64,000 bases of DNA from Candidatus Caldilinea saccharophila. Lineage in GTDB: Bacteria > Chloroflexota > Anaerolineae > Caldilineales > Caldilineaceae. How positions within the stretch are numbered: the first letter of the stretch is position 1; each line of letters opens with the position of its first letter. The translations under genes and the position numbers were made by a program. The stretch lies in contig JADJVW010000002.1 in NCBI GenBank assembly GCA_016710365.1, forward strand, positions 310,001-374,000. The letters are read 5' to 3'. The notes beneath the pieces are model-generated. The model was not told the DNA's origin and made no database searches. It saw nothing but the letters and a program-made list of their open reading frames with translations. Positions 35,076 to 44,302 of this stretch are shown one piece after another.

Positions 35076-35837
35076 ATGGTTGACACTGTTAAACGTTTTG
35101 ATAACCGCGTAGAGAGCTATGTGCGTAGCCGGCCGCACTATCCATACGCTGTGTTGGCGTGTCTGGTTGAGGAGTATGGCCTCGGCCCGATCTCCATCGT
35201 CGCCGATGTGGGCGCGGGCACGGGGCTGCTGACGCGCCTGCTGCTGATCGCCGGGTGTACGGTGCAGGCAGTCGAGCCGAACGAGCGGATGCGCCTGGCC
35301 GCCGCTGCCCTGCTGGGCGGGCATCCTGGCTACCACAGCGTGGCCGGCACGGCCGAGGCGACCTCCCTGCCCGCGCGCAGCGTCGACTTTGTCACCGCGG
35401 GCCAGGCGTTTCACTGGTTCGATCCGCCCACCGCGCGCCAGGAGTTTCAACGGATTCTGCGCCCCGGTGGCCGCGTGGCGCTGGTCTGGAATGCGCGGCG
35501 TGAACAGGGGTCGCCCTTTCTCGATGGGTATCAGGCGATCATTGCACGGTTTGGGCTGGACTACACCCAGGTCGACCACGCGCGTGTGGTTGACGCCACG
35601 ACGCTGGCCGGGTTTTTCGGCGCGGCCGGGTATCGTGAACACGCCTTCGTCAACCTGCAGGCGTTAGATCTGCTGGCCGTCATCGACCGCCTCAGTTCGA
35701 CTTCCTATATGCCGGCGCCCGACCATCCCACCTATCCGGCGATGGTAGCGGCGATTGAGACGCTGTTTGCCGCCGCTGCGCAACACGACCGCGTCATCAT
35801 GGAGTACGATGCGAAGCTATATGTCGGTCGTCTCTGA
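35076..35837 (+). CDS. Class I SAM-dependent methyltransferase
   Basis: 253 residues from ATG 35076. Motif I VADVGAGTGLLTRLL is near residues 41-55, the acidic motif II AVEPNERM near 66-73, and the ATSLPARSVDFVTAGQAFHW block near 95-115, which resembles the trans-aconitate/UbiE-like methyltransferase group. The C-terminal segment (VIMEYDAKLYVGRL) fits that group. The substrate cannot be assigned. Earlier in-frame starts fall within the intergenic repeat and were rejected. Confidence 0.82.
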   Translation: MVDTVKRFDNRVESYVRSRPHYPYAVLACLVEEYGLGPISIVADVGAGTGLLTRLLLIAGCTVQAVEPNERMRLAAAALLGGHPGYHSVAGTAEATSLPARSVDFVTAGQAFHWFDPPTARQEFQRILRPGGRVALVWNARREQGSPFLDGYQAIIARFGLDYTQVDHARVVDATTLAGFFGAAGYREHAFVNLQALDLLAVIDRLSSTSYMPAPDHPTYPAMVAAIETLFAAAAQHDRVIMEYDAKLYVGRL

Positions 35838-35938
35838 CCGGGTGCACGCTTGCCGTTTTAGTGGACGCCAGCCTCCATACTAGATCGTGGAGTACGCTGT
35901 TTCCATTTCCTCATTTGACTCACAGGAGGAGTCTTCTC

Positions 35939-36448
35939 ATGGCGAAAAATAAATCCGCCAAAGCTGTACATTTCTCGACGCGCATCGATCTGGGCAAGGA
36001 AGTGCGAGCGGGGATGATCGAGCTGCTCAATGCCCGGCTGGCAGATGTTTCCGATCTGCACAGTCAGACCAAGCAGGCGCACTGGAATGTCAAGGGCACA
36101 CACTTTATCATGTTGCACGAACTGTTCGACGAGCTTGCGGCAGAGTTGCTGGCGTACGCCGACGCTATTGCCGAGCGCGTTACGACGCTGGGCGGTATGG
36201 CGCTGGGCACGGTGCGCATGGCGGCCGCAGCTTCGAGCCTCAGCGAATTTCCTGCGGACGCCTTCGAAGGCATGGCGGTGGTTGAAGCGCTGGCCGATCG
36301 CTATGCTGCATTCGGCGCCGCGGTGCGCGCGGCCAGCGACACGGCCGATGCCGCCGGCGACGCGGACACCGCCGATCTCTTCACCGAAGTCTCGCGCGGC
36401 ATCGACAAATCGTTGTGGTTCCTGGAAGCGCATCTTCAGCACAAATAG
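35939..36448 (+). CDS. dps: Dps/ferritin-like DNA-protection protein
   Basis: 169 residues with AGGAGGAG upstream of the ATG. The Dps ferroxidase signature (KQAHWNVKGTHFIMLHELFD) and a following D-E-L helix (DELAAELLAYADAIAERV) are present, so both iron-binding ligands that lie across the dimer interface are kept. Dps proteins assemble as 12-mers, oxidise Fe(II) with peroxide and protect DNA. No obvious lysine-rich N-terminal tail beyond MAKNKSAK. It could be part of a peroxide response, though no PerR-like site is seen upstream. Confidence 0.88.
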   Translation: MAKNKSAKAVHFSTRIDLGKEVRAGMIELLNARLADVSDLHSQTKQAHWNVKGTHFIMLHELFDELAAELLAYADAIAERVTTLGGMALGTVRMAAAASSLSEFPADAFEGMAVVEALADRYAAFGAAVRAASDTADAAGDADTADLFTEVSRGIDKSLWFLEAHLQHK

Positions 36449-36496
36449 CCGCCCCCATTTTTGTGAAATATAACGAAACATAGAAAGGAACGCTTT

Positions 36497-37243
36497 ATGT
36501 ACAAAATCGTGCTGCTTCGCCACGGCGAAAGCACCTGGAACAAAGAGAACCGCTTCACGGGCTGGACCGATGTCGACCTCTCTGAGCGTGGCCGTGGGGA
36601 AGCAAAGCGGGCCGGCGAGGTGCTGCGCGCCGAAGGGTACACCTTTGACATCGCCTTCACCTCTGTGCTCAAGCGCGCCATCCGCACCCTGTGGTATGTG
36701 CAGGACGAGCTTGACCTGATGTGGATTCCCACGATCAAGGCGTGGCAGCTCAACGAACGTCATTACGGCGCGTTGCAGGGGTTGAACAAGGCGGAGACGG
36801 CCGCCAAGTTTGGCGATGAGCAGGTATTGGTCTGGCGACGCAGCTACGACACGCCGCCACCGGTGCTCACGCCGGACGACGAGCGCTATCCCGGCCACGA
36901 CCCACGGTACGCTGGCCTGAGCAAGGCAGAGTTGCCCCTCACCGAGTCGCTCAAGGAGACCGTGGCGCGCGTCATCCCTTACTGGCACGCCGAAATTGTC
37001 CCGGTGATCAACGCGGGCAAAAAAGTCGTCATCGCCGCACATGGCAACAGCCTGCGCGCGATGGTGAAATACTTGGACGACATGAGCGAGGAAGCCGTCA
37101 TCAAGCTCAACATTCCCACCGGCGTGCCCCTGGTCTATGAGTTGGATGAGAGCCTGAAGCCGCTCAAGAGTTACTATCTGGGTGACCAGGAGGAGATCGC
37201 AAAAGCCGCGGCGGCCGTAGCCGCACAGGGCAAGTCGAAGTAA
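36497..37243 (+). CDS. gpmA: 2,3-bisphosphoglycerate-dependent phosphoglycerate mutase
   Basis: 248 residues. The phosphohistidine motif LRHGESTWN is at residues 7-15 and the second catalytic His (AAHGNSLRA) near 181-189. [15 protein letters not shown] and the ERHYGALQG block mark the cofactor-dependent (dPGM/GpmA) family. Interconverts 3- and 2-phosphoglycerate in glycolysis and gluconeogenesis. The length equals the E. coli enzyme. A purine stretch GAAAGGA precedes the ATG. Confidence 0.95.
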   Translation: MYKIVLLRHGESTWNKENRFTGWTDVDLSERGRGEAKRAGEVLRAEGYTFDIAFTSVLKRAIRTLWYVQDELDLMWIPTIKAWQLNERHYGALQGLNKAETAAKFGDEQVLVWRRSYDTPPPVLTPDDERYPGHDPRYAGLSKAELPLTESLKETVARVIPYWHAEIVPVINAGKKVVIAAHGNSLRAMVKYLDDMSEEAVIKLNIPTGVPLVYELDESLKPLKSYYLGDQEEIAKAAAAVAAQGKSK

Positions 37244-37273
37244 GTTCGATACGGACTGTTCAGCCTGCTTATA

Positions 37274-37375
37274 GACCACGGATTAGACGGATCAGACGGA
37301 TCAGACGGACAAATACGGATAATTTTCGGATGAAATCCGCGAAAATCTGCCTAATCCGCACTATCCGTGGCCTAT
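37274..37375. repeat. CCACGGAT-type long imperfect palindrome
   Basis: ACCACGGATTAGACGG at the left and ATCCGTGGCCT at the right, with CGGATGAAATCCG in the middle. Related to 25229-25307. Intergenic between gpmA and the glycosylase gene. Confidence 0.6.
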
Positions 37376-37440
37376 TTTTGTTGTAGCTGTATCGCTAAGT
37401 TACACGAAGCAAACCCAAATTGTCAGCCGAGGAAATGACG

Positions 37441-38037
37441 ATGGCCGACCTGATGCGCTGCGCATGGGCGGGCAATGACCCCCTGTACATCGCCTATCAC
37501 GACGAAGAATGGGGCATCCCCGTCCACGACGACCGCCGTTTCTTCGAGATGCTGTGCCTGGAAGGAGCGCAGGCTGGTCTGGCGTGGATCACGATTCTGC
37601 GCAAACGCGAAAATTACCGGGCCGCGTTCGATGGCTTCGATGTGGCGACGGTGGCGAGTTATGACGACGCTAAAATTGCCGCGCTGCTCGCTGACCCCGG
37701 CATTGTACGCAACCGGCTCAAGGTGAACGCCTTTGTCCGCAATGCACGTGCGTTCCTTGCCGTGCAGGAGGAATTTGGCAGCTTCGACGCCTACATCTGG
37801 CAGTTCGTCGGCGGCGCGCCGATCCTCAACCAGTGGCGCAGTCTGGGCGAGTTGCCAGCACAAACGCCCATTGCCGCAGCCATGAGCAAAGATCTCAAAC
37901 AACGCGGCTTCACCTTTGTCGGCCCCACCATCTGCTACGCGTTTATGCAAGCGTGCGGCCTGGTCAACGACCACGTCGTAGATTGCTTCTGTTATGGGAT
38001 GGTAGCGAGTTACGTTCCCCACGCAAGCGACGCCTGA
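37441..38037 (+). CDS. tag: DNA-3-methyladenine glycosylase I
   Basis: 198 residues from ATG 37441; an earlier ATG is too close to GAGGAA. The signature RCAWAGNDPLYIAYHDEEWG then PVHDDRRFFEMLCLEGAQAG is that of Tag, a helix-hairpin-helix-like glycosylase with a structural zinc site (Cys near the N-terminus plus His and the C-terminal HVVDCFCY). It excises 3-methyladenine from alkylated DNA. The length matches E. coli Tag (187). Confidence 0.93.
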   Translation: MADLMRCAWAGNDPLYIAYHDEEWGIPVHDDRRFFEMLCLEGAQAGLAWITILRKRENYRAAFDGFDVATVASYDDAKIAALLADPGIVRNRLKVNAFVRNARAFLAVQEEFGSFDAYIWQFVGGAPILNQWRSLGELPAQTPIAAAMSKDLKQRGFTFVGPTICYAFMQACGLVNDHVVDCFCYGMVASYVPHASDA

Positions 38038-38113
38038 CAACTCAGTGCATCCGCTTCCCCGCGCCGCGCGCAATCTTTTGCGCCAGCCAGTGACGAACAT
38101 AGGATCGCTATCT

Positions 38114-38452
38114 TTATCGCGTGTCGCCCTCCCCGCGAATCTTGCCGCGCTCCAGCCGGTCGAAGAGCTTGGCAAGGTTGGCGCTGGCGACCTCGTCCAA
38201 CCCAACGCCCAGCTCCGTGGCGATCTGCGCGAGATACCAAAGCACATCGCCCAGTTCCTGCTTGAGCGCCTCGCGATCTTCCTCGGAGATGACTCCCTGC
38301 TTGTCTCGGAAAATTTTCTTCACCTTGCCGGCCACTTCGCCGGCTTCATTCACCAGCCCCAACGTCGGATACACGATGGGGTGATCCGTGTGAATAAGAT
38401 TCCACGTCTTGCGCGATTCACGCTGATAGTCTGCAAAGAGTTCGATCTTCAT
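38114..38452 (-). CDS. MazG-like NTP pyrophosphohydrolase
   Basis: 112 residues from ATG 38452 (GAGGAGCG upstream). The EAGEVAGKVKK and EELGDVLWYLAQIATEL (here KQELGDVLWYLAQIA) acidic pairs are the ExxE...ExxD metal motifs of MazG and dUTPase-like all-alpha NTP pyrophosphohydrolases. A single domain, so like the small iMazG/YpjD type rather than full MazG. It probably removes noncanonical nucleotides. Confidence 0.85.
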   Translation of the reverse strand: MKIELFADYQRESRKTWNLIHTDHPIVYPTLGLVNEAGEVAGKVKKIFRDKQGVISEEDREALKQELGDVLWYLAQIATELGVGLDEVASANLAKLFDRLERGKIRGEGDTR

Positions 38453-38610
38453 GTTCGCTCCTCTGTGGCTGGCGCCATCCATACGGCGCATTTTGATGAG
38501 CTGCCATTGGCAACTGAAGTAGATGGGGAAGTGTAGACCGGTCGCAATGATCGCACACGCCTTCGTGCTTTAACGTCTGTGATGAAGCAAGCATCATCGC
38601 CTGCCTTTAA

Positions 38611-39947
38611 TCAAACCGGGGATGCGTCGTGATCCGGCAGCAGTACATCGACCTCACGGATGGCGCGGATGGCATAACCAACCAAGCCCGAGGTGACGCC
38701 AAGCAAACCGGCGGCCACGATCAAAACTGCCATGCCAGCGCCTGGCCCATTCCCAAAAATTGGGGCGAGGAGAGCGCCGAGCCACACGTCGCCCTGCATG
38801 GCCGGCTCAAGGAATTGATCGGCCAATGGGCCTGCGATCAACATGCCAAGCGGCCCGCTGACCTGCGCAATCAGCCGGCGCGCCGCAAAGACGCGGCCTT
38901 GCACGTCGGGTGACACTTTGGCTTGCCAGAGCGCCTGATTCGACCCGTTGATAAACGGGCTAAAAAAGAACATCAGAAAGGCAGCTACAGACCACACCAC
39001 GACGCTTTGTCCCAAACCCATCAGCGTCAGTCCCAACAGGCTGCTGCCGATGAAACCGAGCAACACACCATGAATACGCCGTTGTGGGCCACCCCACGCG
39101 GCCAACACGAGGCCTCCGACCAACCCGCCCACGCCCAATGCCGATTGCACTGTGCCCAGGATCAGCTCATTATTGCCGGTGCGCGCCAAAATCATCGGCG
39201 CAATCAAGATAATGCCAATGGAATAGAAAAATTGCTGATGGTGAAGGTGAGCTGCACCCCCAGCAGGCTCTTGCGCTCCACGATGTAACGGAAGCCGTAG
39301 AGCGACTCTTTCCACAGTCCGCCCGCGGCCGCGGCGCCTTCGAGCGAACGTTTGGGCTGTGGCACCGCCACCACTAAAACAGCCGTCACCGCAATCACAA
39401 AAGTGACGACATCGAGCATCATCACGCCGCCGATGCCGACGACGACCAGCAGCATCCCGGCCAGCACCGGCGCCGCAATCGTCGTCGCCGAATCAGCAAG
39501 CGAGACCAGGCCATTGGCGCGACCATACTGAGATTTGGGCACCATCAGGCTCATGGCGGCCGAGAACGCTGGAAACTGGAACGACTCGAAAGCGCTGGCA
39601 AACGCGCCTGCCACATAAAGATGCCAGATTTCGAGGCGTCCGGTTGCATAAAGCAACAGAAGGACGCCAGTCGAAAGTCCGGCGGCAAGATCACTGAGGA
39701 TCATCATCAGTTTGCGATTCCAGCGGTCGACCAGCGCGCCGGCCAGCGGGCTAAAGATCAACGTCGGCGCGAACGAAAAGAAGCCAACTAATGCCAGCGT
39801 GGTGGCCTGTCCGGTTTCTTGAAAAGCCCAGATGGTCAGGGCAAAGCGCGTCATCGCCGTACCCAGCAATGAAACAAATTGGCCGATCCAGATGATGAGA
39901 AACGCTGTCATCCCGTCTGGTCGATGCCGTGCGATCCCTTTCAACAT
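38611..39947 (-). pseudogene. MFS transporter with single-base frameshift
   Basis: The first frame starts at ATG 39947 (AGGAGA upstream) and covers the N-terminal helices (LIIWIGQFVSLLGTAMTRFA, LAGALVDRWNRKLMMIL). Near 39227-39231 a run of five A on the plus strand (T5 in the gene) is one short, so SNFF becomes SNFS and the frame stops soon after. The second frame continues with FYSIGIILIAPMIL through the C-terminal half. Joined, it is a normal ~440-residue MFS exporter of the enterobactin/macrolide-exporter-like group. Homopolymer position makes a sequencing error plausible. Confidence 0.82.
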
Positions 39948-39990
39948 GAATTTCTCCTGCGGCACAGCGATTTCGTGTGTTCAACAACTT

Positions 39991-40111
39991 GGGTCAAGCG
40001 GGTCTCGTGTGGTTACGTGCCGGGGACGGGCTTGCGGTGCTTCGGTCGAGCAGACAACGTTCAGCCCGTCCCCGGCACGTAAGACCCGACCCCATCAATT
40101 CCGGTTGAGCC
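39991..40111 (-). repeat. 121-bp MITE-like dispersed repeat, copy 2 (inverted)
   Basis: The reverse complement matches copies at 820-940 and 48756-48876 over the full 121 bp. The central palindrome GCCGGGGACGGGCT is conserved. It lies 44 bases upstream of the MFS start codon, inside the likely promoter region. Confidence 0.85.
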
Positions 40112-40288
40112 AACAACTTTTGCGCCATGCCAGGGATAGTTTGCGCCCCAGTTTGGATAAAGCCAGGTCCCGCTACAGCTTTGCGGCGGAATGTGATCAA
40201 TCATACAACGATTCGCGCACAATCCAGGAAAGATTAGAAATGCACGGGAAGTCGTGTCATCGCCACCAATCCGAGAGAAGGAAAAGCT

Positions 40289-40645
40289 ATGCCAAAACTT
40301 ACAGTAGAATCACTGGGAACTTTTGACGCACCAGCCGGGAAGCGGCTTGTACTCGCCCTGATAGACGAGGCGGGCGTCGATCAATTACATGCGTGTGGGG
40401 GGAACTGTCGTTGCACGACCTGCCGCGTCGAGTTCGTCGAGGGTGAGCCTGCCATGATGACGGAGGCGGAGAAGAACAAACTCGCCGAGCGCGAGCTGAG
40501 CGGCGTTCGCCTCTCCTGCCAGATTTTATGCGACCACGACATGACCGTGCGTGTGATCAGCCGGCTCGAAGGAAGCGGCCGCTCCGATCCTGGCTCACGC
40601 CCGGAGCCTGATATTCACCCAGAGCCGGTGTGGGTGGAGAAGTAG
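40289..40645 (+). CDS. 2Fe-2S ferredoxin
   Basis: 118 residues with AGAAGGAAAAG upstream. The plant/adrenodoxin-type cluster motif ACGGNCRCTTC (three spaced Cys) and a later Cys in LSCQILCDHDM supply four ligands for a [2Fe-2S] centre. The fold is the small beta-grasp ferredoxin. It has an extra C-terminal tail rich in Pro and Glu/Asp of about 20 residues. Its electron partners are unknown; it lies next to the oxidase operon but on the opposite strand. Confidence 0.9.
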   Translation: MPKLTVESLGTFDAPAGKRLVLALIDEAGVDQLHACGGNCRCTTCRVEFVEGEPAMMTEAEKNKLAERELSGVRLSCQILCDHDMTVRVISRLEGSGRSDPGSRPEPDIHPEPVWVEK

Positions 40646-40721
40646 AAGGAGAGACAAGGAGAGGGGGAGACAAGGAGAGATCCTTTGCCGGAAGTGCTCT
40701 TGTCCCCCTGTCTCCTTTGCA

Positions 40722-41700
40722 TTACCACGGTAGACGGAGGGTGAAGTTCACAGCGCCGGCAGGCGCCGTGTAAAAGAGTCCATCGATGCCCATCGCTAAG
40801 AAAATAAGGGCGAGGAAAAGCAGGCTGTATTTGTACAGGCGCCAGATATTGGCATTCGACGGCGTGCGCCAGATGGCGACGGCCTCCCCCAGAAAGATGC
40901 CGTTGAGCAGCAACGCCAGCACCAGATAGACCGGCCCCAGCAGTTGCAGAAAAACCGGCAGCACGCTGATCAGCAGGAGCAACACCGAATAAAGCAGAAT
41001 CTGGCGGTGCGTCTCCCGCTCGCCGGCGATGACGGGCAACATCGGCACCCCCGCGGCGCGATATTCTTTCTGGCGCATCAACGCCAGCGCCCAGAAGTGC
41101 GGCGGCGTCCAGTAAAAGACGATCAGCACCATGATCACGGGCAGTAGGGAGATCTCATTGGCGACGGCGGTCCACCCGACCAGAGGGGGCACCGCGCCGG
41201 CCAGCCCGCCAATCACGATGTTCTGCGTGCTCGACCGCTTCAGCAGCAGCGTATACACAACCGCATAAAACAGCAGGCCAAAGAGCGCAACCAGCGCCGA
41301 CAACAGATTGACCTGCCACCAAAGCACGACAAAACTCAGCGCGCCCAGGATGATCCCAAAGATCAGCACCTGAGTCGGCGACATGCGTCCGCCGGGCAGC
41401 GGGCGGCGCCGCGTACGCACCATGACGTGATCGATATCACGGTCGACGTACTGATTGAAGCGCGTTGGCGCCACCTGCCGCCAGAAAGCCGTCCATCATC
41501 GTCCACAGGATCAGCCAGCCGCTCGGAGCCGACGGCCCGGCCAAAAACATCGGGACAAAGGTCACGATGAGCAGCAGGAGGACAATGCGCGGCTTGGTCA
41601 GCATCACGTAGTCGCTGATGGCCAGCCGCACCAGCGCCTGATCGCGCGTCAGCTCGGAATCCTCCTGGCCTTGCTCTTTAACAGATGTGCTTTTGATCAT
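40722..41700 (-). pseudogene. ctaB: Protoheme IX farnesyltransferase (CtaB/CyoE), single-base frameshift
   Basis: The first frame begins at ATG 41700 with VMLTKPRIVLLLLIVTFVPM, the allylic substrate region, and runs to GGANAL. One extra T near 41458 (CTTC where CTC is expected) breaks the frame. The second frame resumes at FNQYVDRDIDHVMVRTRRRP, holding the NxxxDxxxD prenyl-diphosphate-binding motif, and finishes the helices. The product would farnesylate haem B to haem O for the oxidase encoded upstream. Last gene of the oxidase cluster. A sequencing error is likely, because the rest is well conserved. Confidence 0.88.
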
Positions 41701-41800
41701 GAGATCGATTCTATCAAGTTGCCCGGCGCCTGCCTGTACCCCCGCATACCGACGGCGACACGGTCAGACAACAGGGCGTCGAAATTTGTAGATTTATGCC

Positions 41801-42706
41801 TTACTGATGCAACGTTGCGACGGCTTCGTCCTCGGTCGTCGCCCTGACATCACCATTAGGCATAGGGTCGGCGTCCAGAAGCGGAGCATCGCTCACGGCT
41901 TCATCGCCTGGTGTTGGGGCAAGCGTCGCCTCTGCGCCCATCGTTGCTGCGTCAGGGTTGCGCAAACCTAGCGCAGCCTGACGCTCGCGGAATCGTACAA
42001 ACATTATATAGCCAAAGCCAGCAATGATGGCAAACGAAAACCCTTGCACCGCGTCGCCGAGATGATTCCCTTCGTCGAGCGCCATCGGCTCCTCGCGCAC
42101 GGGCAGGCGGTCGAGCGGGCGCGCCGGCTCAGGCAGTTGCTGGATCCAGGCCGTTTCCAATGAATAGGGCATCTGCGCCTGAATCGCCGGGATGTCGATG
42201 CGGTACCATTCGGTCTGCGGCGCGGCGGGTGGCGTCGAGAGTTGGCCGTTGGGCGGCGCCTGCGAGGGGCGGATCAGGCCGATCATCGGCGCGCCGGCCG
42301 GCTCTTCCACTGCGGGCCAGGATTGCGGAGCGCTGAGCTCGCTGGGAACCCACCCACGCGCCACCAACACGGCGCGATTGTCTTCCAGCACAAAGGGCGT
42401 CACCAGCACGATGCCAGGCGCGTCACGATAAACCTGGCTCTTCAGCACGATCTGGTGAGCGTAGTCGAAGGCGCCTTCCCCCGTCACCCGCCTGTATTCG
42501 AGTGCGTCAAGGTTCTCGGGCAGTGATTCCTGGTTCAGGTCGAATGGCGTCTGCTGCCAGCGTTCGGCGAGCAAGGCGTTGTAGCTGCGCTTCTGCGCGT
42601 GACGATCCAACTGCCAGAACCCCAGCCAGACAAACATCGCCATCGACAGCACGATGAAGATCGTGAAAAAAATCCATTTTTTGCTGAAAATTTTGAGGAT
42701 ATACAC
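41801..42706 (-). CDS. SURF1-family cytochrome oxidase assembly protein
   Basis: 301 residues. Membrane helix near 11-28 followed by WQLDRHAQKR, the SURF1 N-terminal signature; the central domain includes ARGWVPSE; and the C-terminal helix at about 219-237 ends in FRER. A C-terminal tail of roughly 60 residues (low complexity, Ala/Asp-rich) is unusual. SURF1 helps insert haem A into subunit I. It starts four bases after the preceding secreted protein, so it is part of the oxidase operon. Confidence 0.85.
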   Translation of the reverse strand: MYILKIFSKKWIFFTIFIVLSMAMFVWLGFWQLDRHAQKRSYNALLAERWQQTPFDLNQESLPENLDALEYRRVTGEGAFDYAHQIVLKSQVYRDAPGIVLVTPFVLEDNRAVLVARGWVPSELSAPQSWPAVEEPAGAPMIGLIRPSQAPPNGQLSTPPAAPQTEWYRIDIPAIQAQMPYSLETAWIQQLPEPARPLDRLPVREEPMALDEGNHLGDAVQGFSFAIIAGFGYIMFVRFRERQAALGLRNPDAATMGAEATLAPTPGDEAVSDAPLLDADPMPNGDVRATTEDEAVATLHQ

Positions 42707-42709
42707 GGT

Positions 42710-43291
42710 TTACTCCTGCATAGAAGAAGGCGCTGGATGGCGCATCGATGCGGGCGATTTCGGCTGGCGTCGTCGCGCGCCCAAAAATCCCACAATCGCC
42801 AGCAAAATGAGCGCACCGCCCCCCCAGACCATCCAGTTGAACGTATTACCCGCCGGCGCTGCGGTTTGGGTAAAGCTGACTGCGCCGACGCCAGCCTCGC
42901 CATTTGCCTCCACTTCGACGCGCCAGACGCCTGCGGCCGGCAACCTATCATCCGCTTCGTAGTAACCGGCCGCAGCCCCGATCTGCGTAGCCGTTAATAG
43001 CACAGCCTGCGTCGCCTGGCCTTCAAGCGTCAGGCGCACCGTCACCTGAGCGTCGGTGATCGGCATGATTTGACCAGCAGCATCCTGCTGCGTGACGGCG
43101 ATCGTGACGTGAGCGGCGGTCGCGGCCTGCCACGGTTCTGGACTAGTCCACACAAAGAGGCGATAGGGGCCGGCCGGCGCGTCGGTGACTTGGGGCGCGC
43201 CACCGCCGTGCGCCAGCGCGCCGGCCGGCCACGCAAGACCCAGCAGCCCCGCCAGCAGCATCGCCCGCCACCCGCATCCTAGCTGCTTCAT
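42710..43291 (-). CDS. Secreted, membrane-anchored protein in the oxidase operon (YtkA/FixH-like)
   Basis: 193 residues. Signal peptide MLLAGLLGLAWPAGALAHGG, an extracytoplasmic Ig-like domain with HVTIAVTQQD and VTVRLTLEG strands, GVWRVEVEANGEAG, and a C-terminal helix (WMVWGGGALILLAIVGFLGA) with a basic stop-transfer. The plan resembles the YtkA/FixH/CopC-like group, which is often next to CtaG-type copper delivery genes. Its start overlaps the CtaG stop (ATGA). A role in copper supply to the oxidase is inference. Confidence 0.68.
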   Translation of the reverse strand: MKQLGCGWRAMLLAGLLGLAWPAGALAHGGGAPQVTDAPAGPYRLFVWTSPEPWQAATAAHVTIAVTQQDAAGQIMPITDAQVTVRLTLEGQATQAVLLTATQIGAAAGYYEADDRLPAAGVWRVEVEANGEAGVGAVSFTQTAAPAGNTFNWMVWGGGALILLAIVGFLGARRRQPKSPASMRHPAPSSMQE

Positions 43292-44202
43292 GGGGACCCG
43301 GCTGCCTTCATGTGCTGTTCCGGCGCGGCCAGCGCCACCATCCCTATGACTGTGGCCTGCCTCTGCTTGCGTTTCTTCTCTTGATGCGAGATAACGCCCA
43401 ACATGATGATCGCCACGTCGATCATCATTTCGCTGCTCCACACCCACATGATGGCGCCGCCGATCATCTGATCTTCCAATCCTGACATGCCGTAGAGACG
43501 CGGAACGCTGTTGTAATAGGTATAGATCACTTCTGTGGAGTTGGCGATGGCGAACCCGGCGATGGCATTGGGCGGCACAAACGCCAACACGTAGAGAATG
43601 CGCACCCAGTACGGCAAGCTTTTGTGCAGGTGCGGCGCAGCGTTGACGACCGGCCACCAGAAGAGCATCGCGCCCAAGAAGAAGGTGAGATGCTCCACAT
43701 TGTGCACCCACTCGACGCGCAGCGCCAGGTCGTACAGGCTGGGATCGTGCCAGCCCAAATAGATAAACGTGAAGATAAGCCAGGCAATCGCCGGTTGGCT
43801 GATGGCGCTCAGTCCACGGCGGAACCAGGCGTCGCCGGCCAGGGCAGCCGTGACTGCACCGCGCAGCGCGCGCGGGACGCCCCACAAGCCCACCGGGTAG
43901 GGGTTGCCCAGCCAGATGAGCGGCGCGGCCAGCATGATCAGAAGCTTATGCTGGATCATGTGAAAGGTGAGCAGCTGGCTGCCCAGCCAATCGATCGGCG
44001 ACAGCAACGCCAATGCCAGCGAACCGACGCCGAGATAGTACATCGTCAGGCGCCATTTGCTGGCGACCTTCTGGTAGCGGCTCTGGCGTCTCAGCCGCGT
44101 CCAGCCGATCGCATAGATCGCGCCGAGAATGAGCATGGGGATCAACACCTCCCAGCGCAATTCCCACGGCGCAACAAGCGCCCTCACCAACGGATGCATC
44201 AT
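43288..44202 (-). CDS. ctaG: CtaG (caa3-type) cytochrome oxidase assembly factor
   Basis: 304 residues with about seven helices. Conserved histidines occur in TFHMIQHKLLIMLAAPLIWL, IYLGWHDPSLY and WVHNVEHLTFFLGAMLFWW, the pattern of the caa3-CtaG family (PF09678) that is required for copper-containing oxidase assembly in Gram-positive and related bacteria. It sits between subunit III and the YtkA-like gene on the same strand. It is not related to the Cox11 protein that shares the CtaG name. Confidence 0.9.
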   Translation of the reverse strand: MMHPLVRALVAPWELRWEVLIPMLILGAIYAIGWTRLRRQSRYQKVASKWRLTMYYLGVGSLALALLSPIDWLGSQLLTFHMIQHKLLIMLAAPLIWLGNPYPVGLWGVPRALRGAVTAALAGDAWFRRGLSAISQPAIAWLIFTFIYLGWHDPSLYDLALRVEWVHNVEHLTFFLGAMLFWWPVVNAAPHLHKSLPYWVRILYVLAFVPPNAIAGFAIANSTEVIYTYYNSVPRLYGMSGLEDQMIGGAIMWVWSSEMMIDVAIIMLGVISHQEKKRKQRQATVIGMVALAAPEQHMKAAGSP

Positions 44203-44215
44203 GAATAATCCTTAG

Positions 44216-44276
44216 AAAACGGAATGCGTAATGCGTGAAAAGGCGTTACTGGCCTGCTCATGCATTACGCATTCCG
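44216..44276. repeat. GCGTAATGCGT-type palindrome
   Basis: GGAATGCGTAATGCGTGAA on the left and CATGCATTACGCATTCCG on the right form an inverted repeat between ctaG and the subunit III gene. It is related to 34969-35062. Confidence 0.65.
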
Positions 44277-44302
44277 TACAACTTGATTTGTAACGAAAAG
44301 TA

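Noticed and set aside
43288..43885. N-terminal extension of the secreted oxidase-operon protein to 43885
   Set aside because: The extension overlaps CtaG in another frame; the signal peptide starts at 43291 and the ATGA overlap fits that start.
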